Source of the DNA: Roseburia sp.
Lineage (GTDB): Bacteria; Bacillota; Clostridia; Lachnospirales; Lachnospiraceae
Reading direction: 5' to 3'
Assembly: GCA_023664265.1 (NCBI GenBank)
Contig: JAMPFV010000001.1
Location: 16,598 to 80,597 of the forward strand
Length of the DNA stretch: 64,000 bases
This document shows, piece after piece, positions 33,757 to 42,178 of this stretch. The position numbers and the translations under genes were made by a program. The notes beneath the pieces were generated by a model. It made no database searches. It worked only from the letters and a program-made list of their open reading frames with translations, and had not been told where the DNA came from. Position 1 is the stretch's first letter, and every line of letters starts with the position of its first letter.

Positions 33757-33797
33757 CAGTCCGGAACATGGCGAAAGGTCAGGTTCCGGACTGTTTT
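33757..33797 (+). terminator. Intrinsic terminator after the MATE-kinase gene
   Basis: Perfect 11-bp arms CAGTCCGGAAC and GTTCCGGACTG (33757-33767 and 33783-33793) with a 15-base loop, followed by TTTTGT. It lies 24 bases after the MATE-kinase stop and just before the decayed ABC exporter. Confidence 0.85.
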
Positions 33798-33812
33798 GTA
33801 TGGAATTGGCCT

Positions 33813-34919
33813 GCGGAAGCGGTCATATATCATCAGGAAATCACGGCGGAGGAATTTTGCAGGACTTCGGATTCTCTCACAAAGGCGGGGATTCGGACGG
33901 ATGTCTTTAGCGGCGTCATGGGACCGGTAATGAACTGCATCGGGAATATCGGCTTTGTCATCATTGCCGCTTTCGGCGGATATTTCTCCATCAACGGCCT
34001 CATTTCGGTAGGCGTTATTTCAGCCTTTATTGTCTATGCCAAGCAGTTCAGCCGCCCGATCAACGAGCTTGCGCAGGTATACGGACAGCTGCAGACGGCG
34101 ATAGCCGGCGCGGAGCGCGTTTTCATGGTGCTTGATGAGGAGAATGAGGACAAAACGGGAGAAGCGCTTGAGGAAGCGGAAAACGCGACGGTTGTATTTA
34201 GAAACGTGCGGTTTTCATATGTGCCGGGCTGTCCGATTTTGCACGATTTTACGCTGACGGTTCCGTCCGGTAAAAAGGTGGCGCTTGTGGGAGCAACCGG
34301 GAGCGGGAAGACTACGGTGGTGAATCTGCTGATGCGATTCTACGATATTGATGAAGGTGAAATTCTTCTGAACCGGCAAAATGTAAAGAATATTTCGCGG
34401 GATGCGCTGCGCAGGAGGGTTGCGATTGTCTTGCAGGATACGGTTCTGTTTTCGGACACGGTTTTAAACAATCTGAAATATGGAAACGCGGACGCCGGTT
34501 TTGATGAAATCGAAGCCGCGGTAAGAATGAGCCGCTGCAGGGAGATGATTGAGATGCTGCCGCAGGGCTATGACACGGTTCTGACCGGTTCCGGCGACAA
34601 TATCAGTCAGGGACAGCGCCAATTGCTCGCGATTGCCCGCGCTTTTGTGGCGGATCCTCAAATTCTGATACTGGATGAAGCAACCTCGAATGTGGATACC
34701 CGCACGGAAAAGGCCATTCAGGACGCCATGCACCGAGTTATGCAGAATCGGACAAGCATTGTGATCGCGCATCGCCTTTCCACCATTCGCGACGCGGATA
34801 TGATTGTCGTTATGGATCATGGCCGGATTGTGGAGAGCGGAGACCATGAAACGCTGCTCTCGAGGAAGGGAAAATATTATGAACTCTATATGACACAGTA
34901 TGCGGGAATTGCGACATAG
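33813..34919 (+). pseudogene. 5'-truncated ABC exporter (TMD-NBD half-transporter)
   Basis: About 369 residues of an ABCB/MsbA-type exporter remain. Sequence like the end of the transmembrane domain begins near 33820 (EEFCRTSDSLTKAGIRTDVFSG) and continues through GGYFSINGLISVGVISAFIVYAKQFSRPINELAQ into a complete ATPase: Walker A GATGSGKTT, signature ISQGQRQLLAIARAF, Walker B ILILDEATSNVD, H-loop VIAHRLS. A normal protein is about 580-620 residues, so roughly 230 N-terminal residues with the first four helices are missing. The frame is open upstream, but it runs antiparallel in meaning to the kinase domain and across the terminator at 33757. It has no proper start. Deletion probably accompanied arrival of the upstream gene. 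Confidence 0.8.
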
Positions 34920-34943
34920 GCAAAAGCAGGAGGATCGTTTCTG

Positions 34944-34975
34944 AGGAAGCGCTGATGAAATCATCGATTCTTTAG
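34944..34975. repeat. Palindromic repeat family A, copy 2 (degraded)
   Basis: GGAAGCGCTGATGAAATCA starts at 34945, followed by a partly decayed second arm (TCGATTCTTTAGG). It lies about 25 bases after the stop of the truncated exporter and fits the same position and core as the other copies. Confidence 0.7.
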
Positions 34976-35049
34976 GCCGTCCGGACATTGTATTTGGCGG
35001 CGATTTCCTGTATAGTAAAAAGTATTATACACGGAAACGGAGAGGAAGC

Positions 35050-35721
35050 ATGTATCGCATTTACATTGTAGAGGATGATGAGATGATTGCCCGCAGCATG
35101 AAACGGCATCTGCAGGGCTGGGATTATGAGGTGCGCTGCACCGCTGACTTTTCAAATATTATGGCGGAGTTTACGGAGTTTGCGCCGCAGCTTGTCCTGA
35201 TGGACGTGAAGCTTCCGTACTACAACGGCTATTATTGGTGCGGCGAGATCCGCAAGGTGTCCAAGGTGCCGGTGATCTTTGTCTCCTCCGCGTCCGACAA
35301 CATGAATATCGTGATGGCGGTCAATATGGGCGGGGATGACTTTATCGCCAAGCCCTTTGACCTGGAAGTGCTGACGGTCAAGATTCAGGCGATGCTGCGA
35401 AGAACCTATGATTTTACGGGACAGACGATGCTGCTGGAGCATAAGGGCGCGTTGCTCAACCTGACCGAGGCGACGCTGACCTACCATGACAGCAAGCTGG
35501 AGCTGACGAAAAATGAGTGGAAGATTCTTCAAACCCTGATGGAGAACAAGGGGAAGGTCGTGAGCAGGGAAACGCTGATGACGAAGCTGTGGGAGAGCGA
35601 CAGCTATGTGGACGAGAATACCCTCTCCGTCAACGTCAACCGTCTCAGAAAGCGGCTGGAGGAGATTGGGCTGACGGATTTTATCACGACAAAGAAAGGG
35701 ATTGGGTATCGAATCGGGTGA
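35050..35721 (+). CDS. BceR-like OmpR-family response regulator
   Basis: A 223-residue regulator. The receiver domain has the acidic pair at residues 9-10 (IVEDDE), the phosphorylated Asp52 (LVLMDVKLPYYNGYYW), and Lys in FIAKPFD. The C-terminal winged helix (ELTKNEWKILQTLMENKGKVVSRETLMTKLWESDSYVDENTLSVNVNRLRKRL) is OmpR-like. The sequence around YYNGYYWC is typical of BceR-type regulators. GAGAGGAAGC precedes ATG 35050. The histidine kinase follows with a one-base overlap. A matching TTACA-N4-TGTAA box lies upstream of the ABC genes at 37309. Confidence 0.9.
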   Translation: MYRIYIVEDDEMIARSMKRHLQGWDYEVRCTADFSNIMAEFTEFAPQLVLMDVKLPYYNGYYWCGEIRKVSKVPVIFVSSASDNMNIVMAVNMGGDDFIAKPFDLEVLTVKIQAMLRRTYDFTGQTMLLEHKGALLNLTEATLTYHDSKLELTKNEWKILQTLMENKGKVVSRETLMTKLWESDSYVDENTLSVNVNRLRKRLEEIGLTDFITTKKGIGYRIG

Positions 35722-36713
35722 TGCGGGGAATACAATTGTTTTGGGCTTATCTGAAAATGTACGCGGGGTGGCTTGGGATGCTTCTGCTCACGGGGCTTGT
35801 GATGAGCGGCGTGCTGCTGGTGAACGGGGTTGCGGCGGCGGAGATTGCCTACGGGATGGGCGTGTGTCTGGTTCTGACGGCGATCATGCTCAGCGCCGGA
35901 TACCATCGGTTCCGCAGAAAATATCGGGAGCTGGAAAGGCTTGAAAGGAGCATTGCCGTCTCGCTGAGCGACATGACGGTGCCTGACACGCCGATTGAGG
36001 CGGAGTATCAGGAGCTGCTGCGTCTGTTGATGGCGGAGAAAGTCAACGGGGAGAATGCGGCCGAGCGGCGCGCAAAGGATTTCAAGGAGTATTTTGCCCT
36101 GTGGGTGCATCAGATTAAGACGCCGATTTCCGCGATGCGCCTGCTGCTTCAGGAGGAGCGCGTGGAGGAAAACCGTGCGGAGGAGCAGGAGGAGCTTTTT
36201 CTGATTGAGCAGTATGTGGAGATGGCGCTCCAATATATTCGTCTGGATTCGGAGAGTACCGACTTCCTGCTTCGGGAGACGGATTTGGATCCTGTGATCA
36301 AGGAGGCGGTGCACAAATACGCGCGGCTGTTTATCCGCAGGAAAATCAAGCTGGACTACACGGCGGTGAATGTCCGCGCGGTGACGGATGAGAAGTGGCT
36401 GGCCTTTGTGGTGGAGCAGCTTCTGGCAAACGCGATCAAGTATACGCCCGCGGGCCGGATTGCCATCTATGCCGAGGACGGGAACGCGCTGGTTATAGAG
36501 GACAGCGGAATCGGGATTCGCGCGGAGGATTTGCCGCGTGTCTTGGAGAAGGGCTATACCGGCTATAACGGACACGGCAATGAGCATTCCACCGGAATCG
36601 GCCTGTATCTGTGCAGTCAGATTCTGAAAAAGCTGGGGCACAAGATTTCCATAGCCTCCGAGGAGGGGAAGGGGACGAAGGTGCGTATCGCGTTTCCGGA
36701 GAAGCTGTTTTAA
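35721..36713 (+). CDS. BceS-like intramembrane-sensing histidine kinase
   Basis: A 330-residue kinase. The N-terminus has two closely spaced membrane helices with almost no extracellular loop (residues about 8-60), the mark of intramembrane-sensing kinases that listen to their ABC transporter rather than to a ligand. The H box has His130 in ALWVHQIKTPISAM. The ATPase domain shows N box QLLANAIKYTP, G1 box IEDSGIGI, and G2 box STGIGLYLC. ATG 35721 overlaps the regulator stop (TGATG). It should pass peptide-antibiotic signals from the permease at 38083. Confidence 0.9.
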   Translation: MRGIQLFWAYLKMYAGWLGMLLLTGLVMSGVLLVNGVAAAEIAYGMGVCLVLTAIMLSAGYHRFRRKYRELERLERSIAVSLSDMTVPDTPIEAEYQELLRLLMAEKVNGENAAERRAKDFKEYFALWVHQIKTPISAMRLLLQEERVEENRAEEQEELFLIEQYVEMALQYIRLDSESTDFLLRETDLDPVIKEAVHKYARLFIRRKIKLDYTAVNVRAVTDEKWLAFVVEQLLANAIKYTPAGRIAIYAEDGNALVIEDSGIGIRAEDLPRVLEKGYTGYNGHGNEHSTGIGLYLCSQILKKLGHKISIASEEGKGTKVRIAFPEKLF

Positions 36714-36762
36714 TCTCATCCGGAAGAGTATTCATCTTTCACAGTTTTTGAATTAAGTTAAA

Positions 36763-36789
36763 AGAGCTGCTTGAAAATCAAGCAGCTCT
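36763..36789. repeat. 12-bp perfect hairpin after the kinase gene
   Basis: Arms at 36763-36774 and 36778-36789 with a three-base loop. Read leftward it is followed by TTTT, so it could stop leftward transcripts. Read rightward it lies 50 bases after the kinase stop. Its second half overlaps the spacer of the putative antisense promoter. Confidence 0.8.
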
Positions 36790-36799
36790 CATGTATAAT
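36771..36799 (+). promoter_or_regulatory. Promoter for a putative antisense RNA
   Basis: TTGAAA at 36771-36776 and TATAAT at 36794-36799 with a 17-base spacer. It predicts a rightward transcript from about 36806 that meets a terminator at 36870-36902, opposite the small hydrophobic peptide gene. Confidence 0.65.
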
Positions 36800-36805
36800 C
36801 TAATC

Positions 36806-36905
36806 AGAAGTGATCGGAATTGAATCTCCGATTGCCCTCAGTAGGGAAAACTAATAAAGAATAGCATCCACACTTTAGGCGGTAGGGATGCTATTTCTTT
36901 TTATG
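36806..36905 (+). ncRNA. Candidate type I antitoxin RNA
   Basis: Predicted from the promoter at 36771-36799 and a terminator with GAATAGCATCC (36869-36879) pairing with GGATGCTATTT (36886-36896), followed by CTTTTT. The RNA would be about 100 bases and would overlap the 3' end of the leftward toxin mRNA, as RatA does with txpA and SR4 with bsrG. The hairpin also works as the toxin terminator on the other strand (CTTTATT tail). No coding frame of note is in it. Expression is inferred. Confidence 0.55.
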
Positions 36906-36971
36906 ATTGTCTATGTAAGACAGAGCCGCAAACAACACAAGTAATAATGTAAGAACTTCCATTATACTCAT
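36891..36971 (-). CDS. Candidate type I toxin, 26-residue hydrophobic peptide
   Basis: Leftward frame with ATG at 36971-36969 and TAG at 36893-36891. The peptide starts MSIMEVLTLLLVLFAALS and ends YIDNHKKK: one membrane helix then a basic tail, as in small holin-like/Fst-type toxins of Firmicutes. The ribosome site GAGGG (complement of 36981-36985) is nine bases upstream, and is itself paired in a hairpin (AGAGGG with CCCTCT; 36981-36986 and 36998-37003), so translation would be restrained in the full-length mRNA. A promoter is at 37053-37081. It sits in an otherwise empty 595-base gap between the kinase and ABC genes. Confidence 0.7.
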   Translation of the reverse strand: MSIMEVLTLLLVLFAALSYIDNHKKK

Positions 36972-37052
36972 AGGGCATCACCCTCTTTCGTAAGACTAGA
37001 GGGCATCCATCGGAAAAATCGCATCCTACTTTCTTTTCAACTATACAATCTG

Positions 37053-37081
37053 ATTATAGCACGTTGAGAATTGATGCACAA
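37053..37081 (-). promoter_or_regulatory. Promoter of the candidate toxin gene
   Basis: On the reverse strand TATAAT lies at 37058-37053 and TTGTGC at 37081-37076, with a 17-base spacer. Transcription would begin near 37046 and run leftward about 180 bases to the shared terminator. Confidence 0.55.
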
Positions 37082-37171
37082 TAAAAACAGCTTCAAATCT
37101 GTCATACCGTCCAATCAGGGATTTGCGGACTTATAACAGATTATGTAAAGTTCTCAAATATGACGCCAACC

Positions 37172-37185
37172 TTACAAAACTGTAA
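37172..37185. promoter_or_regulatory. BceR-type operator TTACA-N4-TGTAA
   Basis: TTACA at 37172-37176 and TGTAA at 37181-37185 with AAAC between them. It exactly fits the TNACA-N4-TGTAA motif described for BceR-like regulators. It is 124 bases before the ABC ATPase gene, and the adjacent two-component system (35050-36713) supplies the likely binder. A short stem-loop ending in TTTTTT (about 37209-37236) follows it. Confidence 0.8.
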
Positions 37186-37308
37186 GAAATAAAGGGGAAA
37201 TGTAAGCTGAATCAATAGCTTGCAGCTCCCTTTTTTGTTAAGATGGGATTGTTCACAGGGAAAGCATAAGTTGAATGATATGGTTTTGATAAGAAAGGGG
37301 TAACTTCA

Positions 37309-38067
37309 ATGGCAATCTTAGAGGTGCACAATTTGAGGAAGGTGTATACGACGCGCTTTGGCGGGAATCAGGTGCAGGCGCTGTCGAATCTGAACTTCTC
37401 CGTGGAGGAGGGGGAATATGTGGCGATTATGGGCGAGTCCGGCTCGGGCAAGACGACCCTGCTGAATATCCTTGCGGCGCTCGACAAGCCGACGGGCGGG
37501 GAGGTTTTATTGAACGGGAGAAATATCGTGACTATCCGAGAGCGGGAAATCTCCGCGTTCCGTCGGGACAATCTGGGCTTTGTCTTTCAGGATTTTAACC
37601 TTCTGGACAATTTCTCTCTGCAGGACAATATTTTCCTGCCGCTTGTCCTTCAGGGGCTGAAGCCGCAGGAGATGGAGGAGCGGCTTTTGCCGATTACGGA
37701 TAAGCTGGAAATCAGCGCCCTGATGAAAAAATATCCCTACGAGGTATCGGGCGGACAGAAGCAGCGGACGGCGGTGGCGCGGGCGCTGATTACCAATCCG
37801 CAGTTGATTCTGGCAGATGAGCCGACGGGCGCGCTCGATTCAAAGGCGGCACACGGGCTGCTTCGGCTGTTCGGGGAGATCAACCATGAGGGACAGACGA
37901 TTTTGATGGTAACGCACAGCATCAAGGCGGCGAGCCACGCGAAAAGGGTGCTGTTTATCAAGGACGGCGAGGTCTTTCACCAGCTATACCGCGGCGGGCT
38001 CAGCAATGAGGAGCTGTACGCGAAGATTTCGGATACGCTTACCGTCCTGGCGGCGACAGCCGTATAG
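37309..38067 (+). CDS. BceA-like ABC transporter ATP-binding protein
   Basis: A 252-residue ATPase of the peptide-resistance (Bce/LolD) class. Walker A GESGSGKTT, Q-loop FVFQDFNLLDNFSLQDNIFLPLVL (this stretch is characteristic of BceA), signature VSGGQKQRTAVARAL, Walker B LILADEPTGALDS, His in MVTHSIKAAS. AAGGGG precedes ATG 37309. It drives the large permease encoded 15 bases downstream. The module is expected to protect against bacitracin, mersacidin or host-type peptides and to activate its own expression through BceRS. Confidence 0.92.
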   Translation: MAILEVHNLRKVYTTRFGGNQVQALSNLNFSVEEGEYVAIMGESGSGKTTLLNILAALDKPTGGEVLLNGRNIVTIREREISAFRRDNLGFVFQDFNLLDNFSLQDNIFLPLVLQGLKPQEMEERLLPITDKLEISALMKKYPYEVSGGQKQRTAVARALITNPQLILADEPTGALDSKAAHGLLRLFGEINHEGQTILMVTHSIKAASHAKRVLFIKDGEVFHQLYRGGLSNEELYAKISDTLTVLAATAV

Positions 38068-38082
38068 AAGGGGGGACTGTAT

Positions 38083-40113
38083 ATGAATAAGCTGTATATC
38101 CGGCTGGCTTCGACCAACATTAAGAACAACCACCGGCTCTACCTCCCGTATCTTCTGACCGGAATGCTGTCCGCCGCGATGTATTATATTATGGTAGCGA
38201 TACGGTATGACGAAGGCGTTTCGCAGCTGCGGGGCGGCAGCAGCCTTCACGCGATTTTGGAGCTGGGCATTTATGTCATTCAGATATTTGTTTTTATTTT
38301 CCTGTTTTATACGAACAGCTTTATCATCAAGCGCAGGAAGCGGGAGCTGGGGATTTATAATATTCTCGGCATGGAAAAGAAGCACATCGCGCGGGAGCTT
38401 GCGCTGGAGACGATCTTTTCAGGGGTGGTCTCCGCAGGCGGCGGGCTGGCAGCGGGAATCGTGTTTCACAAGCTGATGATGATGCTCCTGTATCGGATGT
38501 CAGGGCTTGTCACGCCGATACGGTTTTATGTGTCCGACAGGGGGATTTTTATGACGCTGCGGCTGTTTTGCGTCATCTATGCGGCAACGCTGGCCTACGA
38601 TTTGCTCCAAGTGCGGCTGGCAAACCCGATAACGCTCCTGCATGGCGGAAACGTGGGGGAGCGCGAGCCTAAGACGAAGAGCCTTATGGCGGCGCTGGGG
38701 CTTGCGTGCATTGCAGGCGGCTATTATATCGCGATTGTCACGGAGAATCCGCTGCAGGCGCTGACACTGTTTTTCGTGGCGGTGGTGCTCGTCATTGTGG
38801 GGACATACTTTCTCTTCACGGCGGGCAGCATTGCCTTCCTGAAGCTGCTGCGCAGAAACAAGCGCTATTATTATCAGACGCGTCATTTTACCGCGGTGTC
38901 GGGGATGATTTACCGCATGAAGCAGAACGCGGTGGGGCTTGCGAATATCTGCATCTTATCGACAATGGTGCTGGTGCTGGTGTCAACGACGGTCTGTCTG
39001 TACGCGGGTACGGAGGATGAGCTCAAGACCCGCTATCCGGAGGAGATTGTCATATCGGGGGAGCCGATACCATACGCAGACCACGGGAATATGGTGGAGC
39101 AGTTGAAGGGAACGATTGCGCAGAGCGGCAGGAGCGTGACCGCAGAGCGCGCCGCCACGACCTTCTCGATGGTCGTGATGAACGAGGGAGACGAGGGCCT
39201 CCGATTCACAGCGGACGACATGGAATTGAATGCGAGCTACGATAAGTTGGTGTTGCTCACCTTTATCAGCAGGGCGGACTATGAGGCCTTTGAGCAGACG
39301 ACATTGGAGGAGCTTGCGCCGGGCGAGGTGATGATGATTGGAAATCCGCTGTATACGCGTTCGGAGCTCTCTCTGCCGAACAAGACATGGCGGGTGCGGG
39401 ATGCGGTTTTATCAGAGGAGAACATGGTGGACGGGGAGTACAGTATGCTGACGGGCGGACACGGGTACTATGTTGTTATGGCGGACGAGGCGGCGTTTGT
39501 GGAGGCGTACGAGCTGCAGAAGGCGTGCTTTGGAGAGGAGGCTGCGCGTTGTACCTATGATTTGTATCTGGGAATCGACGGCAGCACGGAGGAACGAATC
39601 GCGTGCGACAATGCCGTGAGCGATACGCTTGCCGCGCTGTCCCCCTATCCTGAGCTGACAGGCTGCAGCTCGGTTCAGGGACGCTACCGCGAGCACAATC
39701 GGGCGAGTTACAGGCTGCAGAACGGCGGGTTCCTGTTCCTCGGAATTTTTCTGGGCAGTATGTTCCTGATGGTGACGGTGCTGATTATCTTTTACAAGCA
39801 GATATCGGAGGGCTACGACGACAGGGAACGGTTTGTCATCATGGAGAAGGTGGGCATGAGCAATCGGGAGGTGAAGGCGACCATCAACGAGCAGGTGCGC
39901 ATGGTGTTCTTCCTGCCGATTGTGACCGCGGCGATACATGTGTGGGCGGCCTTTCCCATGATCAGGCGGCTGCTGATGATGTTCGGGCTGATGAACGGGA
40001 GGCTGTTTGCCCTGTGCATGGTCGGCACCATCGCCGTGTTCTGCGCGATATATTTTGTGGTGTTTATGGTGACCTCGAGAAGCTATTATAAAATCGTGGG
40101 CAACCAGATTTAA
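38083..40113 (+). CDS. BceB-like FtsX-type permease
   Basis: A 676-residue permease with ten hydrophobic helices. FtsX domain one includes FIIKRRKRELGIYNILGMEKKHIARELALETIFSG, and a second copy near the end has EGYDDRERFVIMEKVGMSNREVKATINEQ. Between helices 7 and 8 is a large extracellular domain (about residues 310-545), the feature that sets BceB proteins apart and recognises peptide antibiotics or lipid II cycle intermediates. It partners the upstream ATPase and signals to the kinase at 35721. A degraded palindromic repeat overlaps the bases after its stop. Confidence 0.9.
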   Translation: MNKLYIRLASTNIKNNHRLYLPYLLTGMLSAAMYYIMVAIRYDEGVSQLRGGSSLHAILELGIYVIQIFVFIFLFYTNSFIIKRRKRELGIYNILGMEKKHIARELALETIFSGVVSAGGGLAAGIVFHKLMMMLLYRMSGLVTPIRFYVSDRGIFMTLRLFCVIYAATLAYDLLQVRLANPITLLHGGNVGEREPKTKSLMAALGLACIAGGYYIAIVTENPLQALTLFFVAVVLVIVGTYFLFTAGSIAFLKLLRRNKRYYYQTRHFTAVSGMIYRMKQNAVGLANICILSTMVLVLVSTTVCLYAGTEDELKTRYPEEIVISGEPIPYADHGNMVEQLKGTIAQSGRSVTAERAATTFSMVVMNEGDEGLRFTADDMELNASYDKLVLLTFISRADYEAFEQTTLEELAPGEVMMIGNPLYTRSELSLPNKTWRVRDAVLSEENMVDGEYSMLTGGHGYYVVMADEAAFVEAYELQKACFGEEAARCTYDLYLGIDGSTEERIACDNAVSDTLAALSPYPELTGCSSVQGRYREHNRASYRLQNGGFLFLGIFLGSMFLMVTVLIIFYKQISEGYDDRERFVIMEKVGMSNREVKATINEQVRMVFFLPIVTAAIHVWAAFPMIRRLLMMFGLMNGRLFALCMVGTIAVFCAIYFVVFMVTSRSYYKIVGNQI

Positions 40114-40165
40114 GGAAATGCTGAGGAAAGCGTTTCCCGCGCGGATTTGCCAATCCGTGTGCAGG
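40112..40165. repeat. Palindromic repeat family A, copy 3 (variant)
   Basis: AAGGAAATGCTGAGGAAAGC and AGCGTTTCCCGCGCGGATT follow directly on the BceB stop codon. The GGAAAGC/GCGTTTCC and CGGATTTG/CAATCCG parts also occur in the long copy at 55657-55781, so this is a rearranged relative. Confidence 0.65.
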
Positions 40166-40169
40166 CCGC

Positions 40170-41336
40170 TCAGATGATCGTCTCGATGGAAACATTCTTC
40201 TGTGAGGAGAGTTGCATAATGCTGTTGTAATACTGCTCCTGCAGATTGACAATGCCGTTGTTGTCCGTCCGGATAACGGGGCGGGAGTAGTCGTCGTGGT
40301 TGATGAAGACCACCTTCCCCTCCGTGCCGTTGCTCAGCGTGACCGTGTGGTTCAGGTACGAGTTGGCGACGTTCTCCAAAAAGGTCAGGATATATTTCAG
40401 CTCGTATTTCGGCAGTCCGTCGTCCTCAAAGAACTTGATTACGGAGAACGGACACATGGCCGAGCGATAGCACCGCTCGCTGGTCATCGCGTCAAAGACG
40501 TCGGCGATGGTGACAATCTTGGTGAATTTGTCAATCTCATCCCGTGTGACGCCGTAGGGGTAGCCGCTGCCGTCACATTTCTCGTGGTGCATCAGCGCCG
40601 TGTTCTTCACGGCCTCGGGAATGTTGCGGTACTTGCTGAGCAGATAAAAGCCTTCCGTGGTGTGGGTCTTGATAATCGCAAACTCCTCGGGGGTCAGCTT
40701 GCCGGGCTTTCGGAGAATGCCGGAGGGAAGCATGAGTTTCCCGACGTCGTGGAAGAGACCGCACTCGGCAGCAAGAATTTTATCCGCCTCCGAAAACCGG
40801 AGCCAGCCTGCGAGCACATAGGAAATCAGCGCGACGTCAATACAGTGCCAATAGACGGAATCCTCCGTATTGTGCATGTTTAACAGCATGTCAAAGACGC
40901 TGATGGAACCGCCGTCAGGATGAAGGATCTGTTCGAGCTCCCGCAGCAGCTCATCCGCGTAAAACGGCTCGCTGACAGTCAGAGATTTCGTCAGCATGTC
41001 CTCAAAGTGAGCCGCGCATTTGTTGAAATCATGGGTAAAGCGCTGAAATGGCGCGCTGTTCTTTAACTTTTCTTTATTGGACGAATTGTATTCCTCTGTG
41101 GCGGAGGGTGTACCGGAATCCGCTGCGCTGAGGGATGCAAGCATCGGCCGATTCAGCTCGTCGGCGACAGTCTCGTCATCAATGGCAGCGTAATAGACGG
41201 AATAATCCTCAAGATATGCGATAATATTCTCCGTGAGTATGATTCCCTTGGGAACAATGACCTTGGCATCATAAGTTGTGATGTCCTCAGCGGTTATCAT
41301 GCCCGGTATCAAATCCGAAACGGGTATCCGTTTCAT
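40170..41336 (-). CDS. HD-GYP cyclic di-GMP phosphodiesterase
   Basis: A 388-residue protein. The N-terminal 60 residues (IPVSDLIPGMITAEDITTYDAKVIVPKG) form the small beta domain often preceding HD-GYP. The catalytic domain has the HD pair in ECGLFHDVGKLMLP, the second metal region in IIKTHTTEGFYLL, HHEKCDGSGYPYG as the GYP motif, and ADVFDAMTSERCYR. It should hydrolyse cyclic di-GMP. Together with the diguanylate cyclase at 20696 it is part of the messenger network of this organism. Monocistronic; it converges with bceB-like gene, 56 bases apart. Confidence 0.92.
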   Translation of the reverse strand: MKRIPVSDLIPGMITAEDITTYDAKVIVPKGIILTENIIAYLEDYSVYYAAIDDETVADELNRPMLASLSAADSGTPSATEEYNSSNKEKLKNSAPFQRFTHDFNKCAAHFEDMLTKSLTVSEPFYADELLRELEQILHPDGGSISVFDMLLNMHNTEDSVYWHCIDVALISYVLAGWLRFSEADKILAAECGLFHDVGKLMLPSGILRKPGKLTPEEFAIIKTHTTEGFYLLSKYRNIPEAVKNTALMHHEKCDGSGYPYGVTRDEIDKFTKIVTIADVFDAMTSERCYRSAMCPFSVIKFFEDDGLPKYELKYILTFLENVANSYLNHTVTLSNGTEGKVVFINHDDYSRPVIRTDNNGIVNLQEQYYNSIMQLSSQKNVSIETII

Positions 41337-41424
41337 AAATATTCACCACCCTGCTCATTATAGTATTGCATTTCTTTAATTTTAACCATAAAATGGAGAA
41401 AAGTCAAACGTTAGGGGGGTCTGA

Positions 41425-42036
41425 ATGAAAAAATACAGAGAAATACACAGGCTGTCAGACAACCGCTTCCTGAATCTGTTCCGGCTGGAGGCCGTGACGG
41501 ACAGTGGGCGTGTGTTTGATTACTTTTTTGTGTCGCGCAGGAAGGCAGAGCGGATTAAGCTGCTGACCGGGGACAGCGCGGCGGAGGGTGTCGTAATCTA
41601 TCCGCTGTGGAAGGCGTCTCCGGACAAAATTGTGATGATACGGCAGTACCGTTATCCGCTGGGGGACTATCTGTATGAGCTTCCCGCGGGGCTGATTGAC
41701 GAGGGGGAGACGCCGGAGCGCTCCGCGGTGCGCGAGATGAAGGAGGAGACGGGGCTTTCGTTTGAGGTCTATAGCGGCGGGGAGGCCGCGTACCGCAGGC
41801 CCTTCTTTATGGGCGCGGGATTTACGGACGAGAGCTGCAATGCCGTCTTTGGGTATGCGAGCGGAGAAATCAGCAAACGGAATCAGGAGGATACGGAGTC
41901 CATACAGGTGTGCATTGTCGATAAGCTGGAAGCGGCGAGAATCCTGCGGGAGGAGAAGGTTTCACTGCGGGCGGCGTACCTGCTTATGAATTTTCTGCAT
42001 TCGGATAAGGCGAAGCCGTTTGCATTTCTGGATTGA
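41425..42036 (+). CDS. NUDIX hydrolase (ADP-ribose pyrophosphatase type)
   Basis: A 203-residue NUDIX protein. The full box GX5EX7REUXEEXGU is present as GLIDEGETPERSAVREMKEETGL. Preceding PLGDYLYELPAG is the usual ADP-ribose pyrophosphatase context. Such enzymes cleave ADP-ribose to AMP and ribose-5-phosphate, but related substrates are possible. GGGGGG precedes ATG 41425. It stands alone between an HD-GYP gene on the other strand and a LacI-family gene. Confidence 0.88.
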   Translation: MKKYREIHRLSDNRFLNLFRLEAVTDSGRVFDYFFVSRRKAERIKLLTGDSAAEGVVIYPLWKASPDKIVMIRQYRYPLGDYLYELPAGLIDEGETPERSAVREMKEETGLSFEVYSGGEAAYRRPFFMGAGFTDESCNAVFGYASGEISKRNQEDTESIQVCIVDKLEAARILREEKVSLRAAYLLMNFLHSDKAKPFAFLD

Positions 42037-42076
42037 TTTTGTGCACTCCGGTCGTGCGTTTTGTGCACACGTTTAT

Positions 42077-42105
42077 TTGACAATCGCGTGTGCAAAGGAT
42101 ATAAT
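42077..42105 (+). promoter_or_regulatory. Consensus promoter with flanking TGTGCACA repeats
   Basis: TTGACA at 42077-42082 and TATAAT at 42100-42105 with a 17-base spacer. Just upstream lie TTGTGCAC (42040-42047) and TTTGTGCACAC (42060-42070), and GTGTGC falls within the spacer. These dyads may be the site of the LacI-family protein that follows. Confidence 0.75.
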
Positions 42106-42178
42106 TAAAGGTACATTGCTTTGCGTGTGAGAAAGCATTTTGAGGTACCGATGGGTTGTAAGGAACGGGGGAGTATGA

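Noticed and set aside
33357..33812. Upstream extension of the truncated ABC exporter frame
   Set aside because: This part is an out-of-frame reading of the MATE-kinase gene and its terminator; it is low-complexity Arg-rich translation without family resemblance.
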